Origin: Paralvinella palmiformis
Taxonomy: Eukaryota; Annelida; Polychaeta; Terebellida; Alvinellidae
DNA length: 64,000 bases
Assembly: GCA_025642065.1 (NCBI GenBank)
Contig: JAODUP010000091.1
Span: forward strand, 40,001 to 104,000
Direction: 5' to 3'
Shown here: piece by piece, positions 1-11,877 of the stretch
Numbering within the stretch: the first letter of the stretch is position 1
Layout of the letters: the number at the start of each line of letters is the position of its first letter
Notes under the pieces: model-generated
Told to the model about the DNA's origin: nothing
Databases searched by the model: none
Seen by the model: the letters and a program-made list of their open reading frames with translations, nothing else
Made by a program: the position numbers and the translations under genes

Positions 1-523
1 CGACGTCGGCCAGCTCGGACAGAGCACGCAACGGTGTGTATATGTAATTCGGATCCGGTTCCGGGGCGTAGCCTCCGAATATTCCCCACTTGTTATTTGA
101 CATCGGTCCGACGATCTGCAATAAGAGTTAAATATGGATACTGTGGGACTTTTACCGGCTGATTCCCTTTCAAAGCTTCCAGTATCCAGATTTCCGGGTG
201 CAGGATTCCCACAAGAAAAGTTCTAAAATACAAACACCCACTACAAGTTTGGATTTTAAACTATCCGTTGTATTACAACCATTGATTCTGTCTAATAGTT
301 TATGGCAACTAAATGCGAAAAACCAGTTTTTGGCCAGGCTTATAGTCTAAATATAGTTTATATAGTCTGGGATAGCAGTTTCAGATGATTGATGATGATG
401 ATTGACGTTTTACGGCCACTTTGTGTACAAGGTAGGCTAAATGGGCCGAGCGACCTCCAAAGGTAATAAGGCGAAGTTAAAGACGAAACAACCTTCAGAT
501 ATGCCCACGGATAGCAGTTCAGA

Positions 524-571
<48 letters not shown>

Positions 572-3426
572 TTATAATTAGATTAACTAAATCACTTGGT
601 CATTTGCTATAATTTACTCTACATCGGGGATGAGCTTGGCAACAATCCTGCTGCAGTCAAGGTCAAAATATGGAATGCGGTTTTAGTTGTTACGATTCTA
701 GTTATTGCCGTTCTGGTTATGAAACTAAGAAACGCTTCGAAAATTGAATACTTCCGATGTTTAAAGAGACAGCGATGAACAATCGTCTTGTTCCTCCGAC
801 AACAGTATACACCTTGAGCCGACAGATGTACGATGGTTATATGATCCTCTAAAATGGTGTAATGTACGGGTCAGTCGTGTACACCGAGAAGGGGTAATGT
901 TAATGCAATAGTTTTGATGTTTTACGGCCACATTTTTGGCACAAAGTTCGAGCCGTGATGGCGCAGTTGCTTAAACCGTAGGTTGGTGATTGATCATTGA
1001 TGTTTTACGACCACCATTGTGTACAGGGTAGGCTAAATGGGCCGAGCGACCTCAAAAGGTAATGAAGCGAAGTAAAAGATGAAACGTCCTTCAGATATGG
1101 CCACGCCGAGATTCGGACTCAGGTCGTGGTGATCTGAGGTCCAACGCGCTACCAACTAGACCACGGAGGCGCCCCAGTTAGAACGTAGGACTCGTAACCC
1201 CACAAGCACAGGCATAATCTGGTTTCGAACCTACAACCCTGAGATTTGCACCATCTACCGGTCTACAGCCGTCATGAAGGCCGTACAGCAGCCGAACGTA
1301 AACAAATATTATAGTTTGCCGCAATAAATGTCATCGCTTTCTAAAAACACCAACTAAGAACAACACAACTGCGGTCCATGCTAACTAATATTATAATAAT
1401 ATATTTATTTAAAGATTAAAATATATCATATTTATCAGATTAGATTAAAACGAGCTACAATTTATAGAAGCCGAAGGTTAAAATGCGATTATAAAATTCT
1501 TCACGATCGTGCTCTTACCGCGGAATATGTATTTCTCAAGACACACATGTTATAACTAGGTACATTTTTTCGATGATACAATAGTCAATAACTGGCCAAA
1601 ATACTAAAGTGTTAAAATGTCTTACCGCTAACTTCTTCAGTGGCTTTCCAGACCTGGCTCGTTGAACTGGTAAAAGATTATCCTGGTTTTTAATCAGGAC
1701 AAAGGTTTTTAGAGCACTGGTAATAGCCAGCTCCCTGTGCTCCTTACATTGGACGTACTTGGAGACGTTCAGTTGGCTGAACGGGTTCATCTGGGGCGGA
1801 TCGAATAATCCCAAGCGCATGCGCGTATAGAAGAGAGGCTTGACGGCTTCCCTGACGACCGACTCGTTCAGCTTGCCTTGTTTGACGGCGTCGGTGATGG
1901 CGGTAAAATATGGAACTTTAACGCTCGGTCCATCCTCAAGGTTGGTGCCTGAGGAATGAATGGCAAATAAACCAACTTTAGACGCCATCTATTGTCAGAT
2001 GAAGCGATATGAAATGGATGAATCTGATAAACAAACAATTTCATAATTCTGCTTCAATGAATTACTTTAGGATGTTAGTCGGCGTTCAAAAAGATGGCTG
2101 CTTAGAATACATTAATTATCATATGATGTCCAATTTTCCCTACTTTCATTTCTTGGCTAGTAATAATAATTTGTTTTCCTTTTTAGTTTATACGCGCACA
2201 TTTTATTGGGTGTTTTGTTGTGCGCTGTGCAGAATTACACCCGACGAGAATTGCTAATTTATTCGTTTTACTAATCACGAAACAATTACATTATTCGTAT
2301 ATTAATCATATCCAACGTGCGCTTACCAAGAAAATATTAATTCCGGTCAGCCAAGATTTCGCGTTATTTCTATGCAAATTATAAATTAAATAGCCATTTA
2401 AATGTTTACTATTTTGGCAGGGCTTTAAAAGCAGACCGATTCAGGAACACGAAAAATAATCTGATCCGGACATTTCTGAAAACACCAACATGGAATCATT
2501 TTATACGTTCAAGGACCGACAGCAAAATTAATTAATACGTTGTGTGTCTATTTGGGGTATCCTTGCTAAATAGCTTTAAATGGTAATCTTTAATACATTA
2601 AACATCGAAAAATACATAAATATCCAGATTACCACAGAAACATATGTTTATGCTTCACGTTTAGCACCAAGTAATAATTATTGTGACAAAATAAGTGGCA
2701 GCAAATCAAAATGGAATATACCCATCTTTGAGACTCGCCCTTCAGAGCACACGTCTTTAAATATGCGGGGGGGGGGGTTTAGGCTGGTTAACGGAAGTGA
2801 CCAATTTAAGACAGCTGGTCCACGAAAGAGGTTTAACAGTACATCGATATGGTTAATAATTAGTATTTAATAACAGATCACTAACCTGCCAGTACGGCTA
2901 CAGCAGCTGCCTCTTCTCTCGTATCTACGTACTTGTGTCCGTTGAGGATGTCTTCTATGGCCCCTTCGTCACTGATGACGTAACCACGGAATCCCCATTC
3001 GCCACGCAGTATGTCCCCGAGAAGTGGCTTATTGGCGCAAGCTGGCACCCCATTGACGCTGTAATGACGTCAAGAAAGCGACAAATAGCACTCACCGATA
3101 TGCATAGCATTGTCACAGAGTGCTATAGTGTAGCACCGGTCTTAATGGAAGAACAACTAATTCATAACGTTACGATGAAGGCCCATTAGACAACCATAGC
3201 TGGAAAAGTCCATTAAACAATGTAAACAAAAAGCCCAGCACTTGCTATATTGCACTTTATCAAGAATTATTACGAACTAGATTTATATAAACATGATTTA
3301 AATATAGCTTTTAAAATATTTTTAAAAACTACGAAAACATCATGTTGTAATACTGAAATTGTCATAGTACTATAAAATAAATACTATCATATGACATCCA
3401 ACAAAAAGAATGTCATACAATGTGTA

Positions 3427-3468
<42 letters not shown>

Positions 3469-5366
3469 GTAAAATATTTATACAACTTCAGGTCCTGATG
3501 GGCATGTTTTGACTAAGAACAAAACTACTGTTTTGGATCATACATTATTCACCAATATTTGACATCAGCCCGATATGATATTTTGCCATTCATTGGCTTA
3601 CAACATTAAACCAATTCCTCTTTTGCTGCTAGATCTCGCTGTTTGACGGAAGTAAACTTCGGCTGATTAATTTTCGGAAGGGGAAAAAGTGTTCTACGTG
3701 GCTTTATTGGTAGCGCAGTCGGTCACATACTACTTAGCGCCTGGATTCGAACCCCGGTCGGGATATGTCCGAAGGGTGTCTCATCTTTCACTTCGGCCTT
3801 TTCATTAGAAACTTCAGATAGCTGGAATGGCCAATCCCATGACGGCATCTCCGTAAATCTGGGACCAGCTCACAGTCGAGGCAAACCCGTAACATAGCAC
3901 ATCTGTGAAACGAGAGTGGGGAATACTCGATAGCACATCTGTGAAACGAGAGTGGGGAATACTCGATAGCACATCTGTGACACGAAAGTGGGGAATACTC
4001 CATAGCGCATCTGTGACACGAGAGTGGGGAATACTCGATAGCACATCTGTGACACGAAAGTGGGGAATACTCCATAGCGCATCTGTGACACGAGAGTGGA
4101 GAATACTCGATAGCACATCTGTGACACGAAAGTGGGGAATACTCCATAGCGCATCTGTGACACGAGAGTGGGGAATACTCGATAGCACATCTGTGACACG
4201 AAAGTGGGGAATACTCCATAGCGCATCTGTGATACGAGAGTGGGGAATACTCCATAGTATATCTGTGAAACGAGAGTGGTGAATACTCCATAGCACATCC
4301 GTGACACTAGAGTGGGGAATCTTCCATATCACTCAGCTGTATAGTACCAGCTATGACCTTCTTCGTACATCTTGACCTTTCTCCTCTTCTTTTAAAGGCG
4401 TTTTGTCAATTTTTGTTTGTTTGATATCTCGGATGCGCATTGTCTCATGATATTCTTCCGCAATTGTATACGCAAGAACAACGATGCTTTAAAGTGTTTA
4501 AAGAAATACAACTCGCGTGAAATAATGTCACTTCCCTGGGGGGGGGGGGGTTTAGGAGGAAAAACATCATAATATTTCATAACAATTTCACAGCCATATT
4601 TGAATTTTTTTTAAATATCCAAAACATCCTAAAAATCCTTACCCATTACTGTGTTGTTATTGTGGAGTATTAAAGATGTTATATATTAGAGATGAATAGG
4701 AAAGAGAAATAATTATTAATTGCAAAATATTCATATCTCTAGGTATCCAAAACTTGAAACCTAGAAAATGTCTTGTTCTTGTTCTTCTTTTGTGTACATG
4801 GGAAGCTAAATGGCCAAAGCAACCTCGGAAGCTGATCTGATTAAGTGAAAGATGAAACACCCTTCGGATATAGCTAGGCTGTGATTTTAGCCCCGGTATC
4901 ACAGGTTAGTCACCAACTGTGCTACCTGTTCGATTTTAGGAAAACATCTAATACTGAGAAGTCGGGGATGTTACATACCTTAAATGGACGACGACAAAAA
5001 ACGAGACCTTGATACGAGTTGAAACAGTGACAATTAACAAGTTAGTTATTAATAATTAACAAAAACAACCACATATAAACAACCTGTTATAACTGCACAT
5101 TATGCTGTATGAGCCGGCCTGGATGCATTTCTTGAAAGCAGGCAAAAACGTGTTCCTGAGATCGGACTCTGTTACCTAACAGTGAGAGATACGGTTAATA
5201 TATCAATATGGTTATACAAGTTCATAATTATATTTGGGGGAGGGGGGAATAAGGACGTTCTTCCATTGTCGCTTATGTATTGGTAGTCATAGCGCGTTGA
5301 TTTATAAGAACAGAACATAGCTGCTAACACACGCACATACATACACACACACAAACACACACAAAT

Positions 5367-5407
<41 letters not shown>

Positions 5408-7109
5408 AGTGAGCGAGCCAGTGGTTCATTTAGCTTCGATACTGGGACCTATGACCAAAGAGCGAGTCCCCAGGGAAACATCCCACAAATACAGGTACGA
5501 GTGTGATTCGAACCTACAACCTGGAAGATTGCTCTAACTGAATATGTCGGTCGGTCGGTCGGTCGGGAAAGCCCACAAATTATACACGATAATACTGTAG
5601 AATTTTCAGCGCAATCATTATTAATCGCAAAAAGAAAAACTGAATAAATAAATATCAAACCTTGGCATTAAATTGATGTCTAGATACCGGTATATTCTCT
5701 GGTCCTCCATAAGCATCGTAATGTTTACATCCAGCATTAGCCATAACGTATCTGGAATGGTTCCCTTGGAGACCTTTGACATAAGCTATCGAAAGCTCCC
5801 CACTCAGGAAGGGATCCTCTCCATACGTCTCCTGATGGACACATTTGCGGATCAGGTGAAATGATAAATAGATCATATTACGGATTTGACAGCCATACAC
5901 CCGAGTTGCAGTAATTAGTAAATAAAGTATTGCGCGTATTTAGCGCACTGTGCATCTAAACAAGAAAATGCAATACTAGGGTTAGAATTTCGCGAGAATT
6001 CCACAAGAATTAACTCGTATTCACGTTACATTGCCACTTTTTTTAAATCGTAGTTGTAAGGGTGTTATAACTATAAAACAAACTAAATGCATCATTTTCA
6101 ATTACCCGCCAACCTATCTGAATATGTTGATATCTAACTGTCTTGGGGTTCTCCAACCTGACATTATTTTTTAACAAAATGAATGTTTCCATCATACACA
6201 AGCAGTACTCAACGGCCAATCAAGATCATCGATTGTTTTTGAAGATTTTGAACTTATTTCTTCAATAAACACATTAGTAATTACTAATATTGGCAAAGGG
6301 ATAGATAATGGAAGAATCCACACCCATAGACATGTCAATTAAATTTCGGACGTGATATTTGTTTGAATTGTACAGACTTCGTCGTAAACAGACTCGACAA
6401 AAACCACGTGACCTTTGTCAATGGCACGTTAAATTTCACCGTTACATATAACATAGGTTACATATGACGATGTTACATATACAATTAGACTAATTACCTA
6501 CGAGTTTTATGTTCGATTTTAAAACTAAATGCGCTCGACATAATTTGATAAGGATCGACATTGTGTAAACTCGTACGTTTATATTTTGGTACTTATATAA
6601 TGAGCTAATAAAAAATTGTTTTTTAAAGATGGAATGCATTCATTTTCGAAATTAGAGTAAACTGTTCAGTGTATTTTAGGACCTTAGGAGTTGAGGTGTG
6701 TGCTGGGTTGAAACAGGTCTGAGTCGTGGATAATAATACTGTAAAGGGCCTTAGAGCAGCTATCTAGCTGGATAGGGCCTTATATAAATGTCACGCAGCA
6801 TTATTATTATTATTATTATTATATACGGCTATCTACAGTTCTAATAACATCCGAATGAATCACCTGATTACGACCCCAACGTGGGTCACGAGCAATATTT
6901 ATCACGGGACTCCAACAGGAAGCGCTACTATGGATACCGTAGTAACCGTGAGAACTATAATTATTATATTTGGCTCGAACTTCTAAGCCAGTTGCCATGG
7001 AAACAGCATACATCATCCGACGACTGAAATGTGAATGATATCGGAAGATGAAACGAGTTAATGTTCTGTTCTAATATCGATGTAAAATTTCAATAACAAG
7101 AGTAAAAAC

Positions 7110-7153
<44 letters not shown>

Positions 7154-7556
7154 CGGTACCATCAGCAGTAACAAGTTACCTGAAGGTAGCAGCCAATCCA
7201 ATCGCTTGCGGAAATGACGTAGCAGGTCCAGCATCGACGTCACCGCGAAGACATTCGGAACCCCATGGGTACGGTTTGATGCCAAGCCTCTCGATGCCAG
7301 GGGCGTACGTAGTCCTACCACCTCGTGCCATCTGTTCGGTTATCTCTTCCAACTTAAGTCGTGACACCAAATCGTTTACCCGTTCGTCCCATGGAAGCAT
7401 GGGGTCGTCGAAAGGGAAATGCCCTGGAGAATTCCCGAAAGGTTTTCCTCCCATGTAGAAGACGTTATCCTCCTCATAGGCTGAGCTTCCCCGTGTTAGG
7501 AGAACCCAGGCGCAAACGAAAGCTGGCAAAATGATGGCCAGTTTGTAACGCCTCAT
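1..7556 (-). CDS. GH3 family beta-xylosidase/beta-glucosidase-like protein (3' end outside window)
   Basis: Glycoside hydrolase family 3 retaining glycosidase, probably secreted and acting on xylo- or gluco-oligosaccharides. Coding exons, read 5' to 3' on the minus strand: 7556-7180, 7023-6864, 5831-5661, 5175-5084, 3058-2886, 1948-1626, 115-1; all junctions are GT-AG and phases agree. Start chosen at 7556 (MRRYKLAIILP...) because a likely splice acceptor lies between it and the upstream in-frame Met at 7586. Residues 1 to about 27 are a signal peptide or anchor. Family landmarks seen: WGSECLRG and TSFPQAIG in exon 1, RDPRWGRNQ|ETYGEDP across exons 2-3, GCKHYDAYGG, IMCSYNSVNGVPAC across exons 4-5, and GYVISDEGA containing the nucleophile Asp. 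Exons 6-7 hold the linker (LIKNQDNLLPV) and the start of the C-terminal alpha/beta domain (AIVGPMSNN). The acid/base residue would lie beyond the left edge. Substrate cannot be fixed from this part. Confidence 0.93.
384..510 (-). repeat. tRNA-derived SINE, truncated copy
   Basis: Reverse complement of the window's main SINE: (TGAT)n-type tail, then the conserved body (TTTTACGGCCACTTTGTGTA, GGCTAAATGGGCCGAGCGAC, AACCTTCAGATATGCCCACG). The tRNA-like head is missing. Lies in a GH3 intron. Confidence 0.75.
525..568. repeat. (TA)n microsatellite
   Basis: Uninterrupted AT dinucleotide run in GH3 intron 6. Confidence 0.95.
986..1174 (-). repeat. tRNA-derived SINE, near full length
   Basis: Read on the minus strand it starts GGCGCCTCCGTGGTCTAGTT (tRNA-like A box region), has a B-box-like stretch (GAGTCCGAATCTCGG), the conserved body ending GTGGTCGTAAAACATCAA, and a TGAT-type tail. 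Intronic to the GH3 gene. Confidence 0.85.
3427..3465. repeat. (TG)n(TA)n microsatellite
   Basis: Short compound dinucleotide tract in the GH3 intron between exons 4 and 5. Confidence 0.85.
3695..3800 (+). repeat. tRNA-derived SINE, diverged and truncated copy
   Basis: tRNA-like head (TTGGTAGCGCAGTCGG, B box GATTCGAACCCCGG) followed by the family hallmark GAAGGGTGTCTCATCTTTCA. The 3' body is missing; it ends just before the minisatellite at 3896. Confidence 0.65.
3896..4327. repeat. Minisatellite, 12 copies of a 36-bp unit
   Basis: The array spans 432 bases, exactly 12 x 36. The unit runs from AGCACATCTGTG to GGGGAATACTCGAT. From about the third to the tenth unit two variants alternate (ACGAAAG...CTCCATAGCGC versus ACGAGAG...CTCGATAGCAC), giving a 72-bp higher-order repeat. 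Because 36 is divisible by three, several frames on both strands stay open and mimic 12-residue repeat proteins. It lies in the GH3 intron between exons 4 and 5, so it is not coding for that gene. Confidence 0.95.
4786..4930 (-). repeat. tRNA-derived SINE, diverged copy
   Basis: Diverged minus-orientation copy: TTTTGTGTACATGGGAAGCT, then AAATGGCCAAAGCAACCTCG, then GTGAAAGATGAAACACCCTT and the degraded tRNA-like head near 4900-4930. Confidence 0.6.
5340..5404. repeat. (CA)n(TA)n compound microsatellite
   Basis: ACAC-rich tract passing into an uninterrupted AT run, in the GH3 intron between exons 3 and 4. Confidence 0.9.
5440..5560 (-). repeat. tRNA-like SINE fragment (second type)
   Basis: Minus-strand B-box-like motif (GGTTGTAGGTTCGAATCACA) with flanking sequence that also resembles the copies near 1190-1270 and 39095-39260. 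Ends in a short CGGT tandem at about 5548-5565. Confidence 0.45.
6690..6830 (+). repeat. LINE 3'-end-like fragment
   Basis: Contains a GGGCCTTAGAGCAGCTATCT stretch followed by GGATAGGGCCTTATATAAAT and an ATT trinucleotide tail, the typical 3' terminus of invertebrate non-LTR elements; a similar terminus is at 23960-24010. Confidence 0.5.
7108..7153. repeat. (TAA)n microsatellite
   Basis: ATA trinucleotide run in GH3 intron 1, close to the exon 1 donor at 7180. Confidence 0.9.
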
Positions 7557-7732
7557 GGCGTACAACAGTCTGGATAGTATCTGCAAATATGGAGAGGTCG
7601 TGATCTAGACTTAGACAAAATGACCCGTAGTTTTTAAGTGGTCTGTTTCAGTGTCACACACAATCTCTGTACCATATTACCGTCATCTCGGAAATGCGAT
7701 GGTATCGAATTGTTTAATAATCTATACCACTG

Positions 7733-7830
7733 ACCTGAAAGAAAACTAGACCGAACGCTCAGTGGCGTTTGAATGGGCCGCCATGACCAAACAGTGTTGA
7801 CTTCCGGTAGGGGCAAAAAGCACCCCATGG
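7733..7830 (-). mobile_element. THAP-element terminal fragment (right end only)
   Basis: On the minus strand it reads CTTTTTGCCCCTACCGGAAG and then a GTTTGGTCATGGCGGCC and TTTCTTTCAGGTCA segment, closely matching the right ends of copies at 51247-51345 and 54048-54145. The internal part is absent. Confidence 0.65.
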
Positions 7831-8274
7831 CGATGACAACAATAAACAATGTTTTAGAGCAAAACGTTCATTTTCGGATGACAATATTATTTATGGTCCG
7901 ATTTGAAAAATTCAAGATGGTTTGCAAACACGATAATGAGATCTAATCATATTCATTAAACGACTCGACCTATTACGGAAGCCAACGTGACAAATAATTG
8001 CTTTTCTTAGGTTCATATTCTAAATTACCGGTACTACGGTAGGAATGCATACAATGAAGATAGGACTAACGCCTTTGTGTGGCCTGTCAGACTTTTCTGT
8101 TTTTATTTGTGTTTTTATCGGGATAAATATTCATAACAAATTGTACTGGATTAGACAGGAAAACCCCGATCCATTAATTCTAGGGTATGGGATGAGTGCA
8201 TGCACACATATCTAGGGCCGTGGGTACCATAACTAAATTAACACGTGAATTACTCCAGAGAGATTTTATTTGCA

Positions 8275-8630
8275 TACCCATTGATGCACACTAATAATAC
8301 ACAATGCAGCATATTATATGATAAAGTGTACAGGTTATATTCATGCATATCTATTAGACAATTCAATTAGTATATTCATAACATGTCGGGGAGTCCAACT
8401 GCAAATTACGATCTTTACACTAAATAGTACAACGATCAATAGTAGATGTGGAAGAATATGAGAATGTAGAAACATTTTAATTATCTCTGAAGAAATAACA
8501 CTATACAAGTTAACTGATTAGCCTATAGGAATTTATTAGCACATTCACTTGATGCACATTAATAATATACAATGTAGTATATTATACATACAATATTATA
8601 TGATAAAATGTACATACTCATTGTATGGTT
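8275..8630. repeat. Imperfect direct duplication
   Basis: The segment at about 8279-8345 (TTGATGCACACTAATAATAC...) recurs at 8550-8625 (TTGATGCACATTAATAATAT...) with small indels, about 270 bases apart. Not matched to a known element. Confidence 0.6.
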
Positions 8631-9107
8631 ACTGAAGGCTCATCTCCAGTTGGGTGGGTGATTATCCAAATTAATGTGAGGGAGTGGGGGAGTGTCATGC
8701 ATGTTGTGGTCATGAATGCCCACTATAGTCTATCCATGCCATACGTCTGTATAATAAAGGGCTATATTGTCATTGGATTCCATTATGAAATCTGCCAATA
8801 GCTAACTATCATTTAACAAATGACTATGACTACCAAAGGATTAAATCTGCTAAAACTAATTTAAAATATATCAAAATCACAATTTGTTATTGTATATTAA
8901 ATCACAGCTAAATTTGAAAAACAAAATCACGAATAAAATCCAGATATTCAAAAACATTTAAACCATTGATTTTTTAGAGTGGCTTAAATCAAACATCACT
9001 GGTGTATACATATAATAACATTAAAATGCCAGCATAGCGCAACAAAGTGAAAACATTTATATTTAGGCTCAATTTCCATTGTCATTGTGGTCCTGAAATG
9101 ATGCAGT

Positions 9108-9560
9108 TTTGCAACGTTGAAGCGGCTGCGCTTCGAGTTTTGAACCTATGAATACGGACATTTATTGCGATATGTGCATTATAATTTTGTGTTTGCAGAG
9201 AATCTGCATTACTCCTGTCCTATTATGTGCCATAAAATATGTAAATATCTATAATAAATATAAAAAAACTAGTCGGGATCAAATGCCAGAGACGGGGTTG
9301 TCAAACGGGCTACATCTAATGATAGTTAAGCTTAATTTCCTTCAACAAAACGCTTTAACAGCTATTTTAAATGTGCTCCTTATACTTACCGATGAAATGA
9401 TATTCATTTTGTATTACTTCCACGGCTTATGCAACCAACGACACAACCAAAATTCGCCATGTTTATAAACCTGATTTTAGCAGTCTGCTTGCCATTTTGC
9501 CCCCACCGGAAGTTGGGATCTGTTTGCCATCAAATTGGCGAGCGTGTACGGTCTTTTAGT
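9108..9560 (-). mobile_element. THAP-exon-bearing dispersed element, copy 1
   Basis: Closely matches 50840-51260 in opposite orientation. On the minus strand it carries a first exon at 9460-9390 starting MANFGCVVGCISRGSNTK, the beginning of a THAP zinc-finger (C-x2-4-C then ISFHR), ending in a GTAAGT splice donor. An in-frame TGA interrupts the exon where copy 2 has GGA. The outer end at about 9500-9560 has CCCCCACCGGAAGTT, inverted relative to the CCTACCGGAAGTC motif at the other end of related copies. THAP domains are known in P-element-type transposases and their host derivatives; which one this is cannot be decided here. Confidence 0.7.
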
Positions 9561-9737
9561 TTTCTTTCAGGTCAAAGGTCTATGCGCAAACTTCACGTAT
9601 CCACGTATACGTAAGTAAGTATGGGTGCAAGCATGAATACAGGCACGCATGCACACACATGCATATGTATACATATCCATATACGCAATACCTTCACGCA
9701 CAACAATCCATCCATTCTGCCATACATATTCCAAAGC

Positions 9738-9766
9738 TGTGTGTTTGTGTGTGTGTGTGTGTGTGG
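9738..9766. repeat. (GT)n microsatellite cluster
   Basis: GT run; neighbouring CA- and CTAT-type tracts continue to about 9885. No gene seen here. Confidence 0.85.
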
Positions 9767-10078
9767 TGTGCAATACGAACCAATTATAGAATCTAGTTGT
9801 ACAAACGCAACAGCCACATGAGTTGTCGATTTTAACACCTTTCTCTCTATCTATCTCTCTCTCGTAGACACACACACACACACATATCTGGTTTATATAC
9901 AAGTAAGCTGGAAGAGCATAACATACCTTATGATACTGACGCCCTATATAGACATATTACACTCGGCGTTTTTGCATCACATGGCGGCTGATAGCGTCAT
10001 GTGATTATGAAGCGACTTTTTTAATGGGGACAAATTTCACAGTTACCGAGTTAGTGTGTCACCATGGATATTTGCATC

Positions 10079-10079
<1 letters not shown>

Positions 10080-10106
<27 letters not shown>
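10080..10106. repeat. (GT)n microsatellite
   Basis: Uninterrupted GT run in non-genic DNA. Confidence 0.9.
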
Positions 10107-10109
<3 letters not shown>

Positions 10110-10318
10110 AAAGTTGGCATAAAGCCAATATCGCTGCCACACCGTGTTGCGGGTAGGTTTCTCATAAGCGTCAGTGAGTCGGTAATGAGTGAGTGAATAG
10201 ATGAGGGTTTTATTTAGTTTTGGCGTTTAGTCTGACCTGAGACGTGTGGCCAAGGGACTACTCCGTAAACAAATCAGATGTCCAGGCCTAGGTCTCGTAT
10301 TGGGTGATACCCAATCGT

Positions 10319-10440
10319 ACATTAGTAGCCCGTTGGACCACAGATCACTAGCACCCGAGTTCGAATCTCGGCGTGGACATATCTGAAGGGTGTTTCATCC
10401 TTGACTTCGCTTCATTACCTCATCGGATTAAAGGAGCTTA
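10319..10440 (+). repeat. tRNA-derived SINE, 3' truncated
   Basis: Head AGTAGCCCGTTGGACCACAG, B box GAGTTCGAATCTCGG, body ATATCTGAAGGGTGTTTCAT through CTTCATTACC; the conserved 3' part and tail are missing. Confidence 0.75.
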
Positions 10441-11499
10441 TCTTCCATAACCGTAATTCGTGTTAAGCAACAATAACAACATTAACTCGCTGTGAGCGTG
10501 GGTGCGGGCGTGTACACACGAGCGTGCGTGTATTCCCTTATACGTGGATAGATAGGCAGAATTGATAGATATTTCCACGTCAACAGAACTCACCAGACTC
10601 ACACAGTTCCGCGGCCCTCTCTTAGTTCCAACCGTCACCATTCTGCTACCGTTTTCTCTTACTCACTATGAAAGTTATTGTCACGAGAACTTTACTAATC
10701 GAGGTAAATAATCCCGGGTTAGTAATTGTGTCATCACAGGTGAGTCATGCTGACATGACAGCTTGATGGAGCATTGCTTGGTTGTAATGTGGTTCGATGG
10801 GGGTATGTGGAGAGGGGGTGGCGGAGATTGATCAATATTTCCATGACGACGGATTGCGGTTGAACAATCGACATGTGCCAGCTGTAGAAAATCAACGAAT
10901 ATCACTTATTGAACATGGATGGGGATTTAATTAAGCAAAATTCCATTAGGCTTTGATCTGTTTGTTCGGTGTGCAGGTGAACAGGCTGGGGTGTGGTTAT
11001 GCGGGGTGGTGGGGGGGGGGGGCGCATTCACTTAGGCCTGTATATGAGAGTTAATGTTTTCACATAGGTATACTATCATTTCATTTCAGTATATCCTGCG
11101 CGGCCCAGTATCAATAGATATTATACCATACTTTTGTTCTGGATCAGTTCAAACGAATCCATTCTGTACGATTGTATGTGTATGTAAACATTAAAATGAC
11201 GGCTTCAAAATATAAGATCTGATTATCTAATTTCTCTGGAAAGCAGCCAACTAATTATATGTGGAAAATGTGATCTTGGTCCGGATTATACAAAGCGCTG
11301 ATTAATTTACTCACTCACTCATTCACTCACTCACTCACTTAATTTACAAAATAACAAATAACACCAGACTTGTATCCAATTAGGGATTCAAATCAGCTAA
11401 TACCCATGGTTGCGAGATGGCTCCCTCTAGAGTATCTCCTCTTAACAAATATTCACTCTTTCACATATTAGTACACTCACTGACTCACTCGTTTATTCA

Positions 11500-11660
11500 G
11501 GGGCATCTCTATGGCCTAACTGGTAGCGCGATTAGCAACATACCTCTATCTCCTGGGTTCAAACCCAGGTCCGGTTTTATCATTTCGCCTCACTACCTTT
11601 AGAGGGCACTCGATTCATTAGTCAACCGTGTGTACAGAATTGGTCGTAAGAAGGCAGAAT
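11500..11660 (+). repeat. tRNA-derived SINE, diverged
   Basis: A-box-like GGCCTAACTGGTAGCGCG, B-box-like GGGTTCAAACCCAGG and a body related to the main SINE (CACTACCTTTAGAGGGCACT, GTGTGTACAGAATTGGTCGT). Confidence 0.55.
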
Positions 11661-11834
11661 TTACATTTTAGCTCTGACTCACCCATCCACCCACTTACAC
11701 ACTCACTCACTCACTCACTCGGGCCTTCTAGATTGTCATATTCATTTTGACATTCCCTCCTCATTCCACGTACCGCTATACAGATCCTGTTTAATAAGCC
11801 GTGAGACGTGGCTCTCCCGTTTTGAACATCAACA

Positions 11835-11837
<3 letters not shown>

Positions 11838-11874
<37 letters not shown>
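11838..11874. repeat. (TA)n microsatellite
   Basis: Uninterrupted TA run in non-genic DNA. Confidence 0.95.

Positions 11875-11877
<3 letters not shown>

Noticed and set aside
596..778. Small membrane protein frame in GH3 intron 6
   Set aside because: Hydrophobic stretch then basic tail, but no supporting splice or homology and it is antisense to the gene; likely chance.
3788..4332. Overlapping long frames encoding 12-residue repeat proteins on both strands
   Set aside because: They are produced by the 36-bp minisatellite, which leaves frames open on both strands; the array lies in a GH3 intron.
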